From Mediterraneibacter faecis JCM 15917 (GTDB taxonomy: Bacteria > Bacillota > Clostridia > Lachnospirales > Lachnospiraceae), in assembly GCA_001312505.1 (NCBI GenBank), contig BBDW01000004.1, forward strand, positions 1 through 64,000: a DNA stretch of 64,000 nt. The letters are read 5' to 3'. Below the pieces are notes generated by a model that saw only the letters and a list, made by a program, of their open reading frames with translations, was not told the DNA's origin and ran no database searches. Position numbers and translations under genes: made by a program. The first letter of the stretch is position 1. Each line of letters starts with the position of its first letter. Positions 16,980 through 26,204 of the stretch are shown piece after piece.

Positions 16980-17828
16980 TTGAGTTACGCAGATAAAGTA
17001 TTTATTGATATGTGCAGAGACATTATAGAGAATGGAACAAGCACAGAGGGTGAGAAGGTACGCCCAAGATGGGAGGACGGAACACCGGCATATACCATTA
17101 AGAAATTTGGAGTGGTCAACCGCTATGACTTGTCTAAGGAATTTCCGGCACTGACTCTTAGAAGAACCGGGATCAAGAGCTGTGTGGATGAGATGCTCTG
17201 GATCTGGCAGAAGAAGTCGAATAATATTAATGATCTGAACAGTCATATCTGGGACAGTTGGGCTGATGAGGATGGTTCGATCGGAAAAGCTTATGGTTAT
17301 CAGATGCAGGTGAAGCATCAGTATAAAGAAGGCATGATGGATCAGGTAGACCGCGTGATTTATGATTTGAAGAATAATCCGTATAGCCGTCGTATTATGA
17401 CAAATATTTACGTGCATCAGGATCTTCATGAGATGAATCTGTATCCATGTGCATATAGTATGACATTTAATGTGACAAAGGAAAAAGATAGTGACAAGCT
17501 TACACTAAATGGAATTCTTAACCAGCGTTCTCAGGATGTCCTTGCGGCAAATAACTGGAATGTGTGTCAGTATGCAGTATTGCTTCATATGTTGGCGCAG
17601 GTATGTGACATGAAGGTCGGAGAGTTTGTTCATGTGATCGCAGATGCACATATTTATGACCGACATGTTCCGATGATTGAGGAACTGATCTCAAGAGAAC
17701 CGCTTCCGGCACCGAAGTTCTGGCTGAACCCGGAAGTGAAAGACTTCTATGATTTCACACCGGATGATGTGAAACTGGAAGGATATGAGACACATCCGCA
17801 GATTAAGAATATACCAATCGCTGTGTAA
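16980..17828 (+). CDS. thyA: Thymidylate synthase
   Basis: Makes dTMP from dUMP using methylene-tetrahydrofolate. It starts with TTG at 16980 behind AAGGAG (282 residues). The active-site Cys is in NLYPCAYSM, where the common His after Cys is Ala. The folate/dUMP block NQRSQDVLAANNWNVCQYAV and the signature DAHIYDRHVPMI match the divergent clostridial branch. The dihydrofolate reductase gene follows 12 nt later, so dTMP synthesis and folate recycling are co-expressed. Confidence 0.9.
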   Translation: MSYADKVFIDMCRDIIENGTSTEGEKVRPRWEDGTPAYTIKKFGVVNRYDLSKEFPALTLRRTGIKSCVDEMLWIWQKKSNNINDLNSHIWDSWADEDGSIGKAYGYQMQVKHQYKEGMMDQVDRVIYDLKNNPYSRRIMTNIYVHQDLHEMNLYPCAYSMTFNVTKEKDSDKLTLNGILNQRSQDVLAANNWNVCQYAVLLHMLAQVCDMKVGEFVHVIADAHIYDRHVPMIEELISREPLPAPKFWLNPEVKDFYDFTPDDVKLEGYETHPQIKNIPIAV

Positions 17829-17840
17829 AGGAGAAGAAGT

Positions 17841-18332
17841 ATGCAGGCAATCGTAGCAGCAGATAATAATTGGGGGGGAATCGGTTACCAGAACAGACTG
17901 CTGGTGAGCATTCCATCAGATATGAAGTTCTTTCGTCAGAAAACAACAGGAAATGTTGTAGTTATGGGACGAAAGACACTGGAAAGTTTCCCGAACGGAC
18001 TTCCTTTGAAGAATAGAGTGAATATTGTTCTTACGAAGAATAAAAATTATCAGGTGAAAGATGCAGTGATCGTTCACTCAGAGGAAGAACTTTTAGAAGA
18101 ATTGAAGAAGTATCCGAGTGAGAAGATTTATGTGATCGGTGGCGAGAGCATTTACAAGATGATGCTTCCATATTGTGATATTGTATATGTAACAAAGATA
18201 GACCGTGCATTCCAGGCAGACACTTATTTCCCGAATCTGGATCAGATGGAAGATTGGAAGATGACGGAAGAAGGAGAAGAACAGACTTGTTTTGATCTGG
18301 AATTTGCTTTTACAAAATATGAGCGCTGCTAA
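17841..18332 (+). CDS. folA: Dihydrofolate reductase
   Basis: A 163-residue DHFR that regenerates tetrahydrofolate used up by ThyA. It shows the N-terminal strand MQAIVAADNNW, the Met20-type loop, VVMGRKTLESFPNGLPL, the NADPH-binding IYVIGGESIYKMMLP and the late strand DTYFPNLD. A G7 near 17871 prints NWGGIG where the family has NWGIG. The ribosome site is GGAGAAG. Confidence 0.92.
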   Translation: MQAIVAADNNWGGIGYQNRLLVSIPSDMKFFRQKTTGNVVVMGRKTLESFPNGLPLKNRVNIVLTKNKNYQVKDAVIVHSEEELLEELKKYPSEKIYVIGGESIYKMMLPYCDIVYVTKIDRAFQADTYFPNLDQMEDWKMTEEGEEQTCFDLEFAFTKYERC

Positions 18333-18372
18333 AGCAGATGCTGTGAAAGTGGAAAAGCGTAAAAGTGAGAAG

Positions 18373-19462
18373 ATGAATTTGAAGATGAAGAAGAGAAGAG
18401 TAAGAGACTTTCTGCTTGCAGGAAGTCTTATTCTTGGAATGATGCTGACCGGGTGTGGAATGTCCGGGCAGCAGACAGAGCAAAACGGGGGGAAAAGAAC
18501 AGAATAAAGTAGAAAATGAAAAGATTAGTGTTGTAGCGACAATCTTTCCGCAGTATGATTTTGTGCGTCAGATCGCGGGAGAGAATGTGGAACTTAAGAT
18601 GCTTTTAAAACCGGGTGAGGAGACACATTCTTATGAGCCGACGCCACAGGATATTATTGCGATCCAGAATAGTGATCTGTTTATCTATGTGGGCGGCGAG
18701 AATGATGCCTGGGTAGAAGACATTCTTGAATCAATGCCGGACAACGGAAGAAAGACTCTGAAGCTGGTGGATTGTGTTGACACAGTGGAAGAGGAACATG
18801 TGGAAGGAATGAAAGAAGAGCGTGGTCATGATCATGACGAGGATGATGCGGAGCATGAAGAGCACGAAGTGGAGCATGAAGAGGATGAAGCAGATCATGA
18901 AGAGCATGGACAGGAAGAAACACATTCTGTACATGAAATTGATGAACATGTGTGGACATCTCCGTTAAATGCGGTGAAGATCGTCGAGCAGATCAAAGAA
19001 GAGCTCTGCGAGATTGATTCGGAAAATGCATCTGATTATGAAGAAAATGCAGAAGCTTATGTAGCACAATTGAAAGAATTGGATCAGGAATTTCAGGATG
19101 TGGTGGATCATTCAAAACGAAAGCTGATGATTTTCGGAGACAGATTTCCGTTCCGTTATTTTGCAGAAGCGTATGGTCTGGATTATTATGCAGCATTTTC
19201 AGGATGTGCTTCGGACACAGAGCCAAGCGCAGCTACAATGGCGTTTTTAATCAATAAAGTACAGGATGAGAATATTAAAACAGTATTAAAAATGGAACTT
19301 AGCAACGAAAATATTGCGAAAGCTATTGCAGAAGCAACAAATGCTGATGTAAAAGAATTTTATAGCTGTCATAATCTGACAGCAAAGCAGTTTGCAGATG
19401 GAGAGACATATCTGAGTCTTATGGAGAAAAATGTTGAAACATTAAGGGAGGTGCTGAACTGA
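18373..19462 (+). CDS. znuA: Zinc ABC importer, binding lipoprotein
   Basis: A cluster A-I metal-binding lipoprotein with signal and lipobox MMLTGCGMSG. After a short linker comes VVATIFPQYDFVRQIAGENV, the TroA/ZnuA fold, with ligands in THSYEPTPQD, the DEHVWTSPLNA segment and a final FYSCHNLT block. Between them a His/Asp/Glu-rich loop (about 30 residues of HDHDE and EHEE repeats) is the mark of zinc rather than manganese binding. Printed as two frames because G5 is written as G6 at about 18486. It overlaps znuC by one base (TGATG). The start is chosen for the signal peptide; an ATG 12 nt later is equally good. Confidence 0.88.
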
Positions 19463-20174
19463 TGGCGTTGATCAAATGTGAAAATGTATCCATTGGATAC
19501 GAAGGACAGATGGTCGTACATGACTTGAATTTTGAGATTAATCAGGGAGACTACCTCTGTATTGTCGGAGAAAATGGTTCCGGAAAAAGTACACTTGTAA
19601 AGAGTCTTTTGGGGGGGCTGAAGAATGTGGACAAAGGCAAGATTGTTTTTGATGATGGATTAAAACAGACAGAGATCGGATATCTTCCACAGCAGACAGA
19701 TGTGAAGAAAGATTTTCCGGCCAGTGTTTATGAAGTGGTTCTTTCCGGCCGTTGAACAGCAGAGGGATGAAACCGTTTTATACAGCAGAAGATAAGAAGC
19801 AGGCGTGGGAGAAGATGGACATGCTTGGAATCCGTGACCTCGCAAAACAATGTTTCCGAGATCTGTCAGGTGGACAAAGACAGCGTGTTCTGCTTGCAAG
19901 AGCATTGTGTGCGACCAAGAAACTCTTGCTTCTTGATGAACCGGTCACAGGATTGGATCCAATTGTGACAGCAGAATTCTATCAATTGATCAGTCGAATC
20001 AATAAGGAATCCGGGATTGCAGTTGTTATGGTTTCACACGATATCGAGAGTGCTGTAGAATATGCAAGTCATATCCTTCATTTACAGGAAACAGTGCTGT
20101 ACTTTGGAAAAGCAGATGGATACGAGAAGAGTCGTGCCGGCAAAACATTCTTAGGAGGTGAGACACATGTTTGA
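19462..20174 (+). CDS. znuC: Zinc ABC importer, ATPase
   Basis: ABC ATPase with Walker A VGENGSGKSTLVKSLLG, Q-loop IGYLPQQTD, signature LSGGQRQRVLLARAL, Walker B LLLLDEPVTGLDP and His switch MVSHDIESAVEYA. The frame breaks near 19754, where one base is missing in SGR-LNSRGMKPFY (CGT-TGAAC for CGTNTGAAC); the corrected length is about 237 residues. The C-terminal codons overlap znuB by 8 bp. It drives zinc import with ZnuA and ZnuB. Confidence 0.9.
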
Positions 20175-20994
20175 TGCAGTGATTGAGATGTTGTCTTATC
20201 CTTTTATGACAAGAGCGTTCCTTGTTGGATCACTGGTTGCATTATGTTCTGCATTACTGGGTGTCAGCCTTGTATTGAAACGGTATTCGATGATTGGGGA
20301 TGGACTTTCTCATGTGGGATTTGGTGCCATGGCGATTGCGGCTGCGATGAATGCCGCTCCGCTTACAGTAGCAATCCCGGTTGTTATTGTAGCAGCAATT
20401 CTGCTTCTTCGAATCAGCGGGAATGCAAAGATCAAAGGAGATGCGGCAATTGCACTGATTTCTACAACGTCACTAGCAGTTGGCGTTATGGTGATCTCAT
20501 TGACAACAGGAATGAATACGGATGTATATAATTATATGTTTGGAAGCATTCTTGCGATGAGTGCGGAGGATGTGAAATTAAGTCTTGTACTTTCCGTTTT
20601 TGTACTCATCCTGTTTATTGTTTTTTATCACAAGATATTTGCGATTACATTTGATGAGACATTTGCCCGTGCAACAGGTGTAAAAGCAGGAGTTTACAAT
20701 ACATTGATCGCTGTACTTACAGCAGTGACGATCGTGCTTGGAATGCGTATGATGGGAGCATTATTGATCTCGAGCCTGATCATTTTCCCGGCATTGACAT
20801 CAATGAGAGTGTGCAGGACATTTAAAAGTGTTATAATAAACGCAGCAGTAATCTCTGTGGTGTGTCTGATTGCAGGAGTAACTCTTTCATATGTTGCGGC
20901 AACCCCCCCGGCGGGAGCCAGTGTTGTTCTTGCCAATCTTGTAATGATGGTTCTGTATACAGTAGTTGGAGCTGTGAAAAATCATATGCGATAG
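20167..20994 (+). CDS. znuB: Zinc ABC importer, permease
   Basis: An ABC-3 family membrane protein, about 275 residues and eight helices, with LVGSLVALCSALLGVSLVLK near the start, the YSMIGDGLSHVGFGAMAIA signature, and MMGALLISSLIIFPALTSM. The ATG at 20167 has AGGAGGTGAG in front; a GTG 9 nt earlier is less likely. A C7 run prints TPPAG where TPAG is normal. No Zur box was recognised upstream of znuA. Confidence 0.9.
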   Translation: MFDAVIEMLSYPFMTRAFLVGSLVALCSALLGVSLVLKRYSMIGDGLSHVGFGAMAIAAAMNAAPLTVAIPVVIVAAILLLRISGNAKIKGDAAIALISTTSLAVGVMVISLTTGMNTDVYNYMFGSILAMSAEDVKLSLVLSVFVLILFIVFYHKIFAITFDETFARATGVKAGVYNTLIAVLTAVTIVLGMRMMGALLISSLIIFPALTSMRVCRTFKSVIINAAVISVVCLIAGVTLSYVAATPPAGASVVLANLVMMVLYTVVGAVKNHMR

Positions 20995-21019
20995 ATTAAA
21001 TAAGATCAAGAACTCGACG

Positions 21020-21048
21020 TTGACAAGATATTTTTTAACACTTATAAT
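21020..21048 (+). promoter_or_regulatory. Promoter of ilvB
   Basis: TTGACA (21020-21025) and TATAAT (21043-21048), 17-bp spacer. It gives a leader of about 195 nt before the ilvB start. Confidence 0.85.
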
Positions 21049-21191
21049 TAATTTACGCTTTACGCAAATACGAAGACAGGGAGTAGTACACAGCTTGTGG
21101 ATGTACAGAGGCTTATCTCTGAATTCAGGTGATGACATGGATAGATCTGGCTGTTGACACAGGTACTGTGAACGGTAAATACTGGATATTC

Positions 21192-21232
21192 GCCCTGGGC
21201 ATGAAGGTCATGCTTGGGGGGCTTTCTTTTTT
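21192..21232 (+). terminator. Attenuator hairpin in the ilvB leader
   Basis: GCCCTGGGCATGA pairs with TCATGCTTGGGGC over 13 bp when the printed G6 is taken as G4, with a 3-nt loop, followed by TTTCTTTTTT. It lies between promoter and start codon, so it must be conditional. No T-box core (TGGNACCGCG) is present and no run of Ile/Leu/Val codons stands out, so the sensing element is unknown. Confidence 0.75.
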
Positions 21233-21251
21233 GAAAAGGGAGGTATATAGA

Positions 21252-22973
21252 TTGAAACAGATTTCAGGAAACAAATTACTTGTAAGAGCGCTGAAGGAAG
21301 AAGGCGTGGATACCATTTTCGGCTATCCGGGAGCATGTACGATTGATATCAGTGATGAATTGTACAAGCAGGATGATATTCGGATCATTCTGCCAAGACA
21401 TGAGCAGGCACTGGTTCATGAGGCAGATGCTTATGCCAGAACAACGGGGGGGAAGGTAGGTGTCTGTCTTGTTACAAGCGGACCGGGAGCTACAAACCTT
21501 GTTACAGGTCTTGCAACAGCGAATTATGACAGTGTACCTCTCGTATGTTTTACAGGTCAGGTAGCAAGACCATTGATCGGAAATGATGCATTCCAGGAGG
21601 TTGATATTGTAGGAATTACACGCAGTATTACGAAATACGGTGTTATTGTACGAAACAGAGAGGATCTTGGAAGAATTATTAAAGAAGCCTTTTATATTGC
21701 AAGAACAGGAAGACCGGGACCGGTACTGATCGATCTTCCAAAAGATGTGATGGCAGAACTTGGAAGTGCGGATTATCCGGATACAGTCAATATCCGTGGC
21801 TATAAGCCAAATACGAATGTGCATATGGGACAGTTAAAACGTGCGCTTAAGATGCTGAAAAAGGCAAAGAAGCCGTTATTCCTTGCAGGAGGCGGTGTGA
21901 ATATTGCACGTGCGAATGAGGTGTTTACAGAAGTTGTAGAGAAGACAGAAGTTCCGGTTGTCACAACGATCATGGGACGTGGAGCAGTTCCGACAGATCA
22001 TCCACTTTATATAGGAAACCTTGGAATGCACGGAGCATATGCTTCGAACATGGCAGTCAGCGAATGCGATCTTTTATTCTCGATCGGAACACGTTTTAAT
22101 GACCGTATTACAGGTAAGCTGCATGAATTTGCACCGAATGCACAGATCGTTCATATTGATATCGATACAGCATCTATTTCAAGAAATATTCATGTTGACG
22201 TGCCGATCGTTGCGGATGCGCTTGAGGCAGTTACGAAGATGAATGAATATGTAGAGCATTGTGAGACAAAGAAGTGGAGAAAACAGATTGCCGAGTGGAA
22301 GGAAGAACATCCTTTGACGATGAAGAACCGCGTGGATATGGGACCGCAGGATATTATTGAAGAGATCAACCGTCAGTTTGACAATGCGATCATTGCAACA
22401 GATGTAGGCCAGCATCAGATGTTCACAACACAGTATATTGAGATTACAAAGAACAAGCAGCTGATCACTTCCGGTGGACTTGGAACGATGGGATATGGTT
22501 TCCCGGCTGCGATCGGAGCGAAGCTTGGTAATCCGGATAAGGATGTTATTGCAATCTCCGGAGACGGTGGTATGCAGATGAACATTCAGGAATTTGCTAC
22601 AGCAGTATTGGAAGAACTTCCATTGATTCTCTGTGTATTTAACAATGAATATCTTGGTATGGTACGTCAGTGGCAGAAGCTGTTCTATGGAAAACGTTAC
22701 AGTATGACGAACCTGAAATCAGGAGCACTTTTCCGCAGAACAAACGGGCAGGAGATGCCGGAGTACACACCGGATTTTGTGAAGCTTGCAGAGAGCTACG
22801 GAGCCAAAGGAATCCGTGTTATGAAGAAAGAAGATATCGCAGCTGCATTTGAAGAGGCGAAGAAGAATACAAAGACACCGACACTGATCGAGTTCGTTAT
22901 CAATCCGGAAGAACTTGTATATCCGATGGTTCAGCCGGGCGGAACACTTGAAGATTTGATCATGGATTGTTAA
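21252..22973 (+). CDS. ilvB: Acetolactate synthase, large subunit
   Basis: A ThDP-dependent enzyme making acetolactate or acetohydroxybutyrate, the first common step to valine, leucine and isoleucine. 573 residues from the TTG at 21252, which follows GGGAGG; an upstream in-frame ATG (21129) would translate through the attenuator and is rejected. N-terminal VDTIFGYPGACTIDI and RHEQALVHEADAYAR (ThDP Glu), central FAD-type domain, and C-terminal ThDP motif SGDGGMQMNIQEFATAV with FNNEYLGMVRQWQ. A G7 near 21446 adds one Gly. The regulatory subunit follows directly. Confidence 0.93.
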   Translation: MKQISGNKLLVRALKEEGVDTIFGYPGACTIDISDELYKQDDIRIILPRHEQALVHEADAYARTTGGKVGVCLVTSGPGATNLVTGLATANYDSVPLVCFTGQVARPLIGNDAFQEVDIVGITRSITKYGVIVRNREDLGRIIKEAFYIARTGRPGPVLIDLPKDVMAELGSADYPDTVNIRGYKPNTNVHMGQLKRALKMLKKAKKPLFLAGGGVNIARANEVFTEVVEKTEVPVVTTIMGRGAVPTDHPLYIGNLGMHGAYASNMAVSECDLLFSIGTRFNDRITGKLHEFAPNAQIVHIDIDTASISRNIHVDVPIVADALEAVTKMNEYVEHCETKKWRKQIAEWKEEHPLTMKNRVDMGPQDIIEEINRQFDNAIIATDVGQHQMFTTQYIEITKNKQLITSGGLGTMGYGFPAAIGAKLGNPDKDVIAISGDGGMQMNIQEFATAVLEELPLILCVFNNEYLGMVRQWQKLFYGKRYSMTNLKSGALFRRTNGQEMPEYTPDFVKLAESYGAKGIRVMKKEDIAAAFEEAKKNTKTPTLIEFVINPEELVYPMVQPGGTLEDLIMDC

Positions 22974-23012
22974 TCGATTAGAACAGAAAATATAGGTTAG
23001 CGAGGAAGAGAT

Positions 23013-23522
23013 ATGGATAATAATATGAAAAAGAGATGGATTTCTCTCTATGTAGAAAACCAGGTTGGTGTACTTTCGAAGATTTCCGGTTTATTTTCCG
23101 GGAAATGTTATAACCTGGACAGTCTGACAGTTGGAACAACAGAAGACCCGACCGTTTCCAGAATGACAATTGCAACAGTCAGCGATGATGAGACATTTGA
23201 GCAGATCAAGAAGCAGCTTAACCGTATGATTGAAGTAATTAAAGTAATTGATTTTACAGACGTATTTGTAAGAATGAAAGAGATCCTTTATGTAAAAGTC
23301 TTAAAATGTACACCGGAAGATAAGGTTGAGATCTTTCAGATCGCAGAGACATTTAAGGCGAAAGTAATCGATTACGGAAAAGACAGTCTTCTGGTTGAGT
23401 TTGTACAGACTGCGACAAAGAATGATGCAGTTGTGAAGTTGATGAAGGAAGAATTTAAGAGCATTGAAGTTGTCCGAGGCGGAAGCGTTGGAATCGAGTC
23501 GATCAGTATGATGGAAAGATAA
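23013..23522 (+). CDS. ilvN: Acetolactate synthase, small subunit
   Basis: 169 residues with an N-terminal ACT domain (RWISLYVENQVGVLSKISGL, SGKCYNLDSLTVG) and the C-terminal ALS_ss_C domain. It stimulates IlvB and carries valine feedback inhibition. It lies 39 nt after ilvB in the same operon and ends in a clear terminator. The symbol ilvH is used in some genomes. Confidence 0.9.
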   Translation: MDNNMKKRWISLYVENQVGVLSKISGLFSGKCYNLDSLTVGTTEDPTVSRMTIATVSDDETFEQIKKQLNRMIEVIKVIDFTDVFVRMKEILYVKVLKCTPEDKVEIFQIAETFKAKVIDYGKDSLLVEFVQTATKNDAVVKLMKEEFKSIEVVRGGSVGIESISMMER

Positions 23523-23537
23523 TTAATAAAAAGAAAT

Positions 23538-23580
23538 AAAAAAGTATCAGAAGCAAATTTAAAAGTTTCTGATACTTTTT
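23538..23580. terminator. Terminator after ilvBN
   Basis: AAAAAGTATCAGAA pairs with TTTCTGATACTTTTT, with T/A tails on both sides, so it can serve ilvN and the convergent mgtE. Confidence 0.8.
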
Positions 23581-23623
23581 ATTTATATGTTTTTTTGATT
23601 TTGTATCCATTTGTGATTTGCTA

Positions 23624-24953
23624 TTACAAACGGAATAATACTGTTGCAATATTAAAGTAGATCAGGATTGAGAAGGTATCCACCAGTGTTGTGATCAGTG
23701 GAGAAGCATGATCGCAGGGTCGAGATTTACTTTCTTGGCAAGAAGTGGGAGGGTACATCCAACCAGCTTTGCATGATCACGGTTCCCATCAGGGAGCAGG
23801 CAATCACAACTGCAAGTCCTGGATTGTGATACTGTATAAAGATACGTACACCGTTGGCAACAGCAAGAAAAGCACCGACGATCAAAGAGATACGGAATTC
23901 TTTGAACATGACTTTGAAAAGATCTGTAAAACGAATCTCATCCAGTGCGATTCCACGGATGATCAGTGTTGCACTCTGGGAACCACAGTTTCCACCGGTA
24001 TCCATCAGCATTGGGATGAAGGATACGAGAAGAGGGATGGCTGCGAATGCATTTTCATATCTTGTAATGATCGTTCCTGTGATGATGGAAGTGAACATCA
24101 AGATCAAAAGCCATGGGATACGGTTCTTTGCATGCTGAAGAACGGATGTTTCAAAATATGTCTTCTCACTAGGGTTGATGGCAGCCATCTTTGTGATATC
24201 CTCTGTGGCCTCATCTACCATAACATCCATAGCATCGTCGAATGTAACAATACCAACCATGCGGCCGTCCTGGTCAATAACAGGGAGCGCAAGCAGGTCA
24301 TACTTTGTGAACAGCTGTGCAACCTGTTCCTGATCAGAGTGTGTATACACGGAGATGATCTCTGTCTCCATCAGGTCTTTGATCGGAACATCGTCATCTG
24401 TTGTCATCAAATCTTTTGCACTTACGATACCGACCAGTTTTCTGCGTTCTGTGATATAGCAGGTGTAAATGGTCTCTTTATGGATTCCGGTCTTCTTGAT
24501 ATGTGCCATCGCCTGTCCGACAGTCATTTCCTCACGCAGGTCTACATATTCCGTTGTCATGATACTTCCGGCACTGTCTTCCGGATAGTTCAGCAGCTGG
24601 TTGATCATGCTACGGTCTGACGCGCTGACGGTAGCCAGAATTCGCTTTACAAGGTTTGCCGGGAGTTCTTCCAGCATATCGACCGTATCGTCCATATAGA
24701 GGTCGTCTAAGAGCTCTTTCAGCTCTTTCTCAGTAAACATTGTTACCAGATAAGTCTGCATGGAAGTGTCCATATTGGAAAATACTTCAGCAGCTTTATC
24801 TTTTGGAATAAGACGAAAAGCAAGAGCCAGTTCTTTATCACTTAAAGTTGAGAGAAGAGAGGCTATGTCCACTTCGTTCATTACATCGAGAATACTTCTG
24901 ACAGCTTTGAATTCGCGCTGCGCCAGAAGCTTTATAAAAATATCTTTGTCCAT
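23624..24953 (-). CDS. mgtE: Magnesium transporter MgtE
   Basis: A Mg2+ channel/transporter: cytosolic N domain of helical repeats, two CBS domains (SVYTHSDQEQVAQLFTKYDL, VIDQDGRMVGIVTFDDAMDV), then five membrane helices with the pore segment MDTGGNCGSQSATLIIRGIA. The C terminus is printed out of frame because two GG pairs lost a base (ATCATGGC as ATCATGC, near 23771 and 23712). Corrected, it reads on through NLDPAIMASPLITTLVDTFS to a TAA at 23624-23626, about 443 residues. The start has GCGAGG upstream. An M-box riboswitch precedes it. Confidence 0.9.
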
Positions 24954-25026
24954 GATAATTACCTCGCATTATTTTATTTTTGTCTATTGAGCCACATATG
25001 TGGTAACTACTGGCACCAGAGTCCAT
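24838..25026 (-). other. Possible upstream ORF overlapping mgtE
   Basis: Downstream of the M-box terminator, an excellent ribosome site (GGGAGGTGAGG) stands 2 nt before an ATG. The frame encodes MDSGASSYHICGSIDKNKIM and runs 62 codons, overlapping the first ~39 mgtE codons in another frame. It may be a leader peptide controlling mgtE translation, or chance. Confidence 0.3.
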
Positions 25027-25062
25027 AACCTCACCTCCCTTGTTCGTATTTTTATGAGAAAC

Positions 25063-25097
25063 AAAAAACTCCATCATTGCCTGAACAATGACGGAGT
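25063..25097 (-). terminator. Expression platform of the M-box
   Basis: On the minus strand ACTCCGTCATTG-TTCAGG-CAATGATGGAGT is followed by TTTTTT. It is placed between the M-box aptamer and mgtE, the standard terminator switch. Confidence 0.85.
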
Positions 25098-25117
25098 CGT
25101 ATTGACTTCTTATAAAA

Positions 25118-25296
25118 TGCATCGTTCAAGCTTTAGTATCACAGGGCATATCAATTGCATTAGGTTGTGCCTTCTCGACACAGCCTGCTGACCAACTAAT
25201 CGTGTCTCCACAATCTCGCGGCAGCAATCTCCGGGTCCTATCGAATGCTTGAAGCATGTCAAATATCCCAATCCCTGTGGTAACCTCACCTACCGA
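25118..25296 (-). promoter_or_regulatory. M-box (ykoK) magnesium riboswitch
   Basis: The minus strand begins TAGGTGAGGTTACCACAGGG, holds ATTGCTGCCGCGAG, and ends GATACTAAAGCTTGAACGAT. These are the conserved blocks of the M-box leader as in B. subtilis ykoK. High Mg2+ would compact the aptamer and let the terminator at 25063-25097 form, shutting off mgtE. Confidence 0.82.
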
Positions 25297-25329
25297 AATG
25301 ATGTAGTTGTGTTGTTTTTACCATAGATT

Positions 25330-25361
25330 ATTGTATCCCACGCAGCGGGGGGGCGTGTCAA
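25330..25361 (-). promoter_or_regulatory. mgtE promoter with over-long spacer
   Basis: On the minus strand TTGACA (25356-25361) and TACAAT (25330-25335) flank a spacer printed as 20 bp. It contains C7; with C4 the spacer would be the ideal 17 bp. This is another noncoding control for run inflation. Confidence 0.7.
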
Positions 25362-25430
25362 GGAAAAATGCGATAAATCTGTGTAAATTGGTGTAAAAAG
25401 AAAGAAAAAAGTGGAAAAAGATGAAAAGAC

Positions 25431-25480
25431 AAAAAGGATATCTGTCAGAGTAATCATTACTTCTGGCAGATATCCTTTTT
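25431..25480. terminator. Bidirectional terminator
   Basis: AAAAAGGATATCTG and CAGATATCCTTTTT form a long stem with A and T tails. It ends the minus-strand OPT operon; its plus-strand side has no gene to serve. Confidence 0.7.
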
Positions 25481-25484
25481 GTTT

Positions 25485-25850
25485 TCAATCCTTGCGGATC
25501 TGATATACAATTTTCCCATTCACTTTTTCCTCAGTGATCATTTTTTGCTTTACCATATAGGGAAGAATTGAATCAAGAAATTGTCTTGGATTAGTCACAT
25601 TGATTTGTTCCTGCATAAATGGTTGTTTTGCCGTCAGATCTTTCACATATGGTTCAAGAGCTGTGCGGGTCATAGGACCATTTTTCTTCAATGTCTTTTT
25701 GACTTTGGAGATTCCTTTGGAACTGAGCATATTAGCAAGATCGCTTCCCTGTCTCATCGTACGCCACAATCCCCCCCATCCGTAGACGATCATTGTAGCA
25801 ACTGCAAAGAGAAGTACATAAGGAAGATATTTCAGAATCGTATGCATCAT
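25485..25850 (-). CDS. Small membrane-anchored protein of the OPT operon
   Basis: 121 residues: one N-terminal membrane helix (LKYLPYVLLFAVATMIVYGW), then a soluble part with KVKKTLKKNGPMTRTALEPY and QFLDSILPYMVKQKMITEEK, ending VNGKIVYQIRKD, which looks like a winged-helix fold. Its start overlaps the stop of the PqqD-like gene by 4 bp (ATGA), so the two are coupled. A C7 run prints GWGGLW for an expected GWGLW. I do not recognise the family. The context ties it to the transporter. Confidence 0.65.
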   Translation of the reverse strand: MMHTILKYLPYVLLFAVATMIVYGWGGLWRTMRQGSDLANMLSSKGISKVKKTLKKNGPMTRTALEPYVKDLTAKQPFMQEQINVTNPRQFLDSILPYMVKQKMITEEKVNGKIVYQIRKD

Positions 25851-26200
25851 TTCCGTTTCTCTCCTTTCCAGTAGATCAGGTGATTATCATGAAGGATCTC
25901 AAGGTATTTGATCAGTCTTGTCAGCGGCTGTTCCATAGAAGGAAACTCTGCTTCAAGCTCTTTGGAGATTGCATGTACATCCTTTTTATCATCGATGGAG
26001 TTCCACACAAAAGTTCCAAGCTTGTCTAACTTGATTTCACTTACACGGGGACGACGGAAGAAGCGCTGAGCCAACTTGTGATAAAATCCCTTCCATTCGA
26101 TAAGGACGGTAATAATACCGTCCTCACCTGTTTCATATTCAATTTCCGGATTCTTCTCCGGGATAAAGTCAAGATAGTTTTTACTGTCTTTCTTTTTCAT
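25847..26200 (-). CDS. PqqD-like protein
   Basis: 117 residues with the PqqD pattern: RVSEIKLDKLGTFVWNSIDD, then the helix pair VHAISKELEAEFP and PLTRLIKYLEILHDNHLIYW. PqqD proteins bind peptide precursors and hand them to a radical-SAM enzyme, but no such enzyme or precursor is next door. It lies 4 nt after the OPT transporter and overlaps the next gene, suggesting a role with peptide import. Whether it binds peptides here is unknown. Confidence 0.7.
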   Translation of the reverse strand: MKKKDSKNYLDFIPEKNPEIEYETGEDGIITVLIEWKGFYHKLAQRFFRRPRVSEIKLDKLGTFVWNSIDDKKDVHAISKELEAEFPSMEQPLTRLIKYLEILHDNHLIYWKGEKRK

Positions 26201-26204
26201 TGAA

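Noticed and set aside
21129-21251. N-terminal extension of IlvB from ATG 21129
   Set aside because: It would translate the attenuator hairpin, lacks family similarity, and a proper ribosome site precedes TTG 21252.
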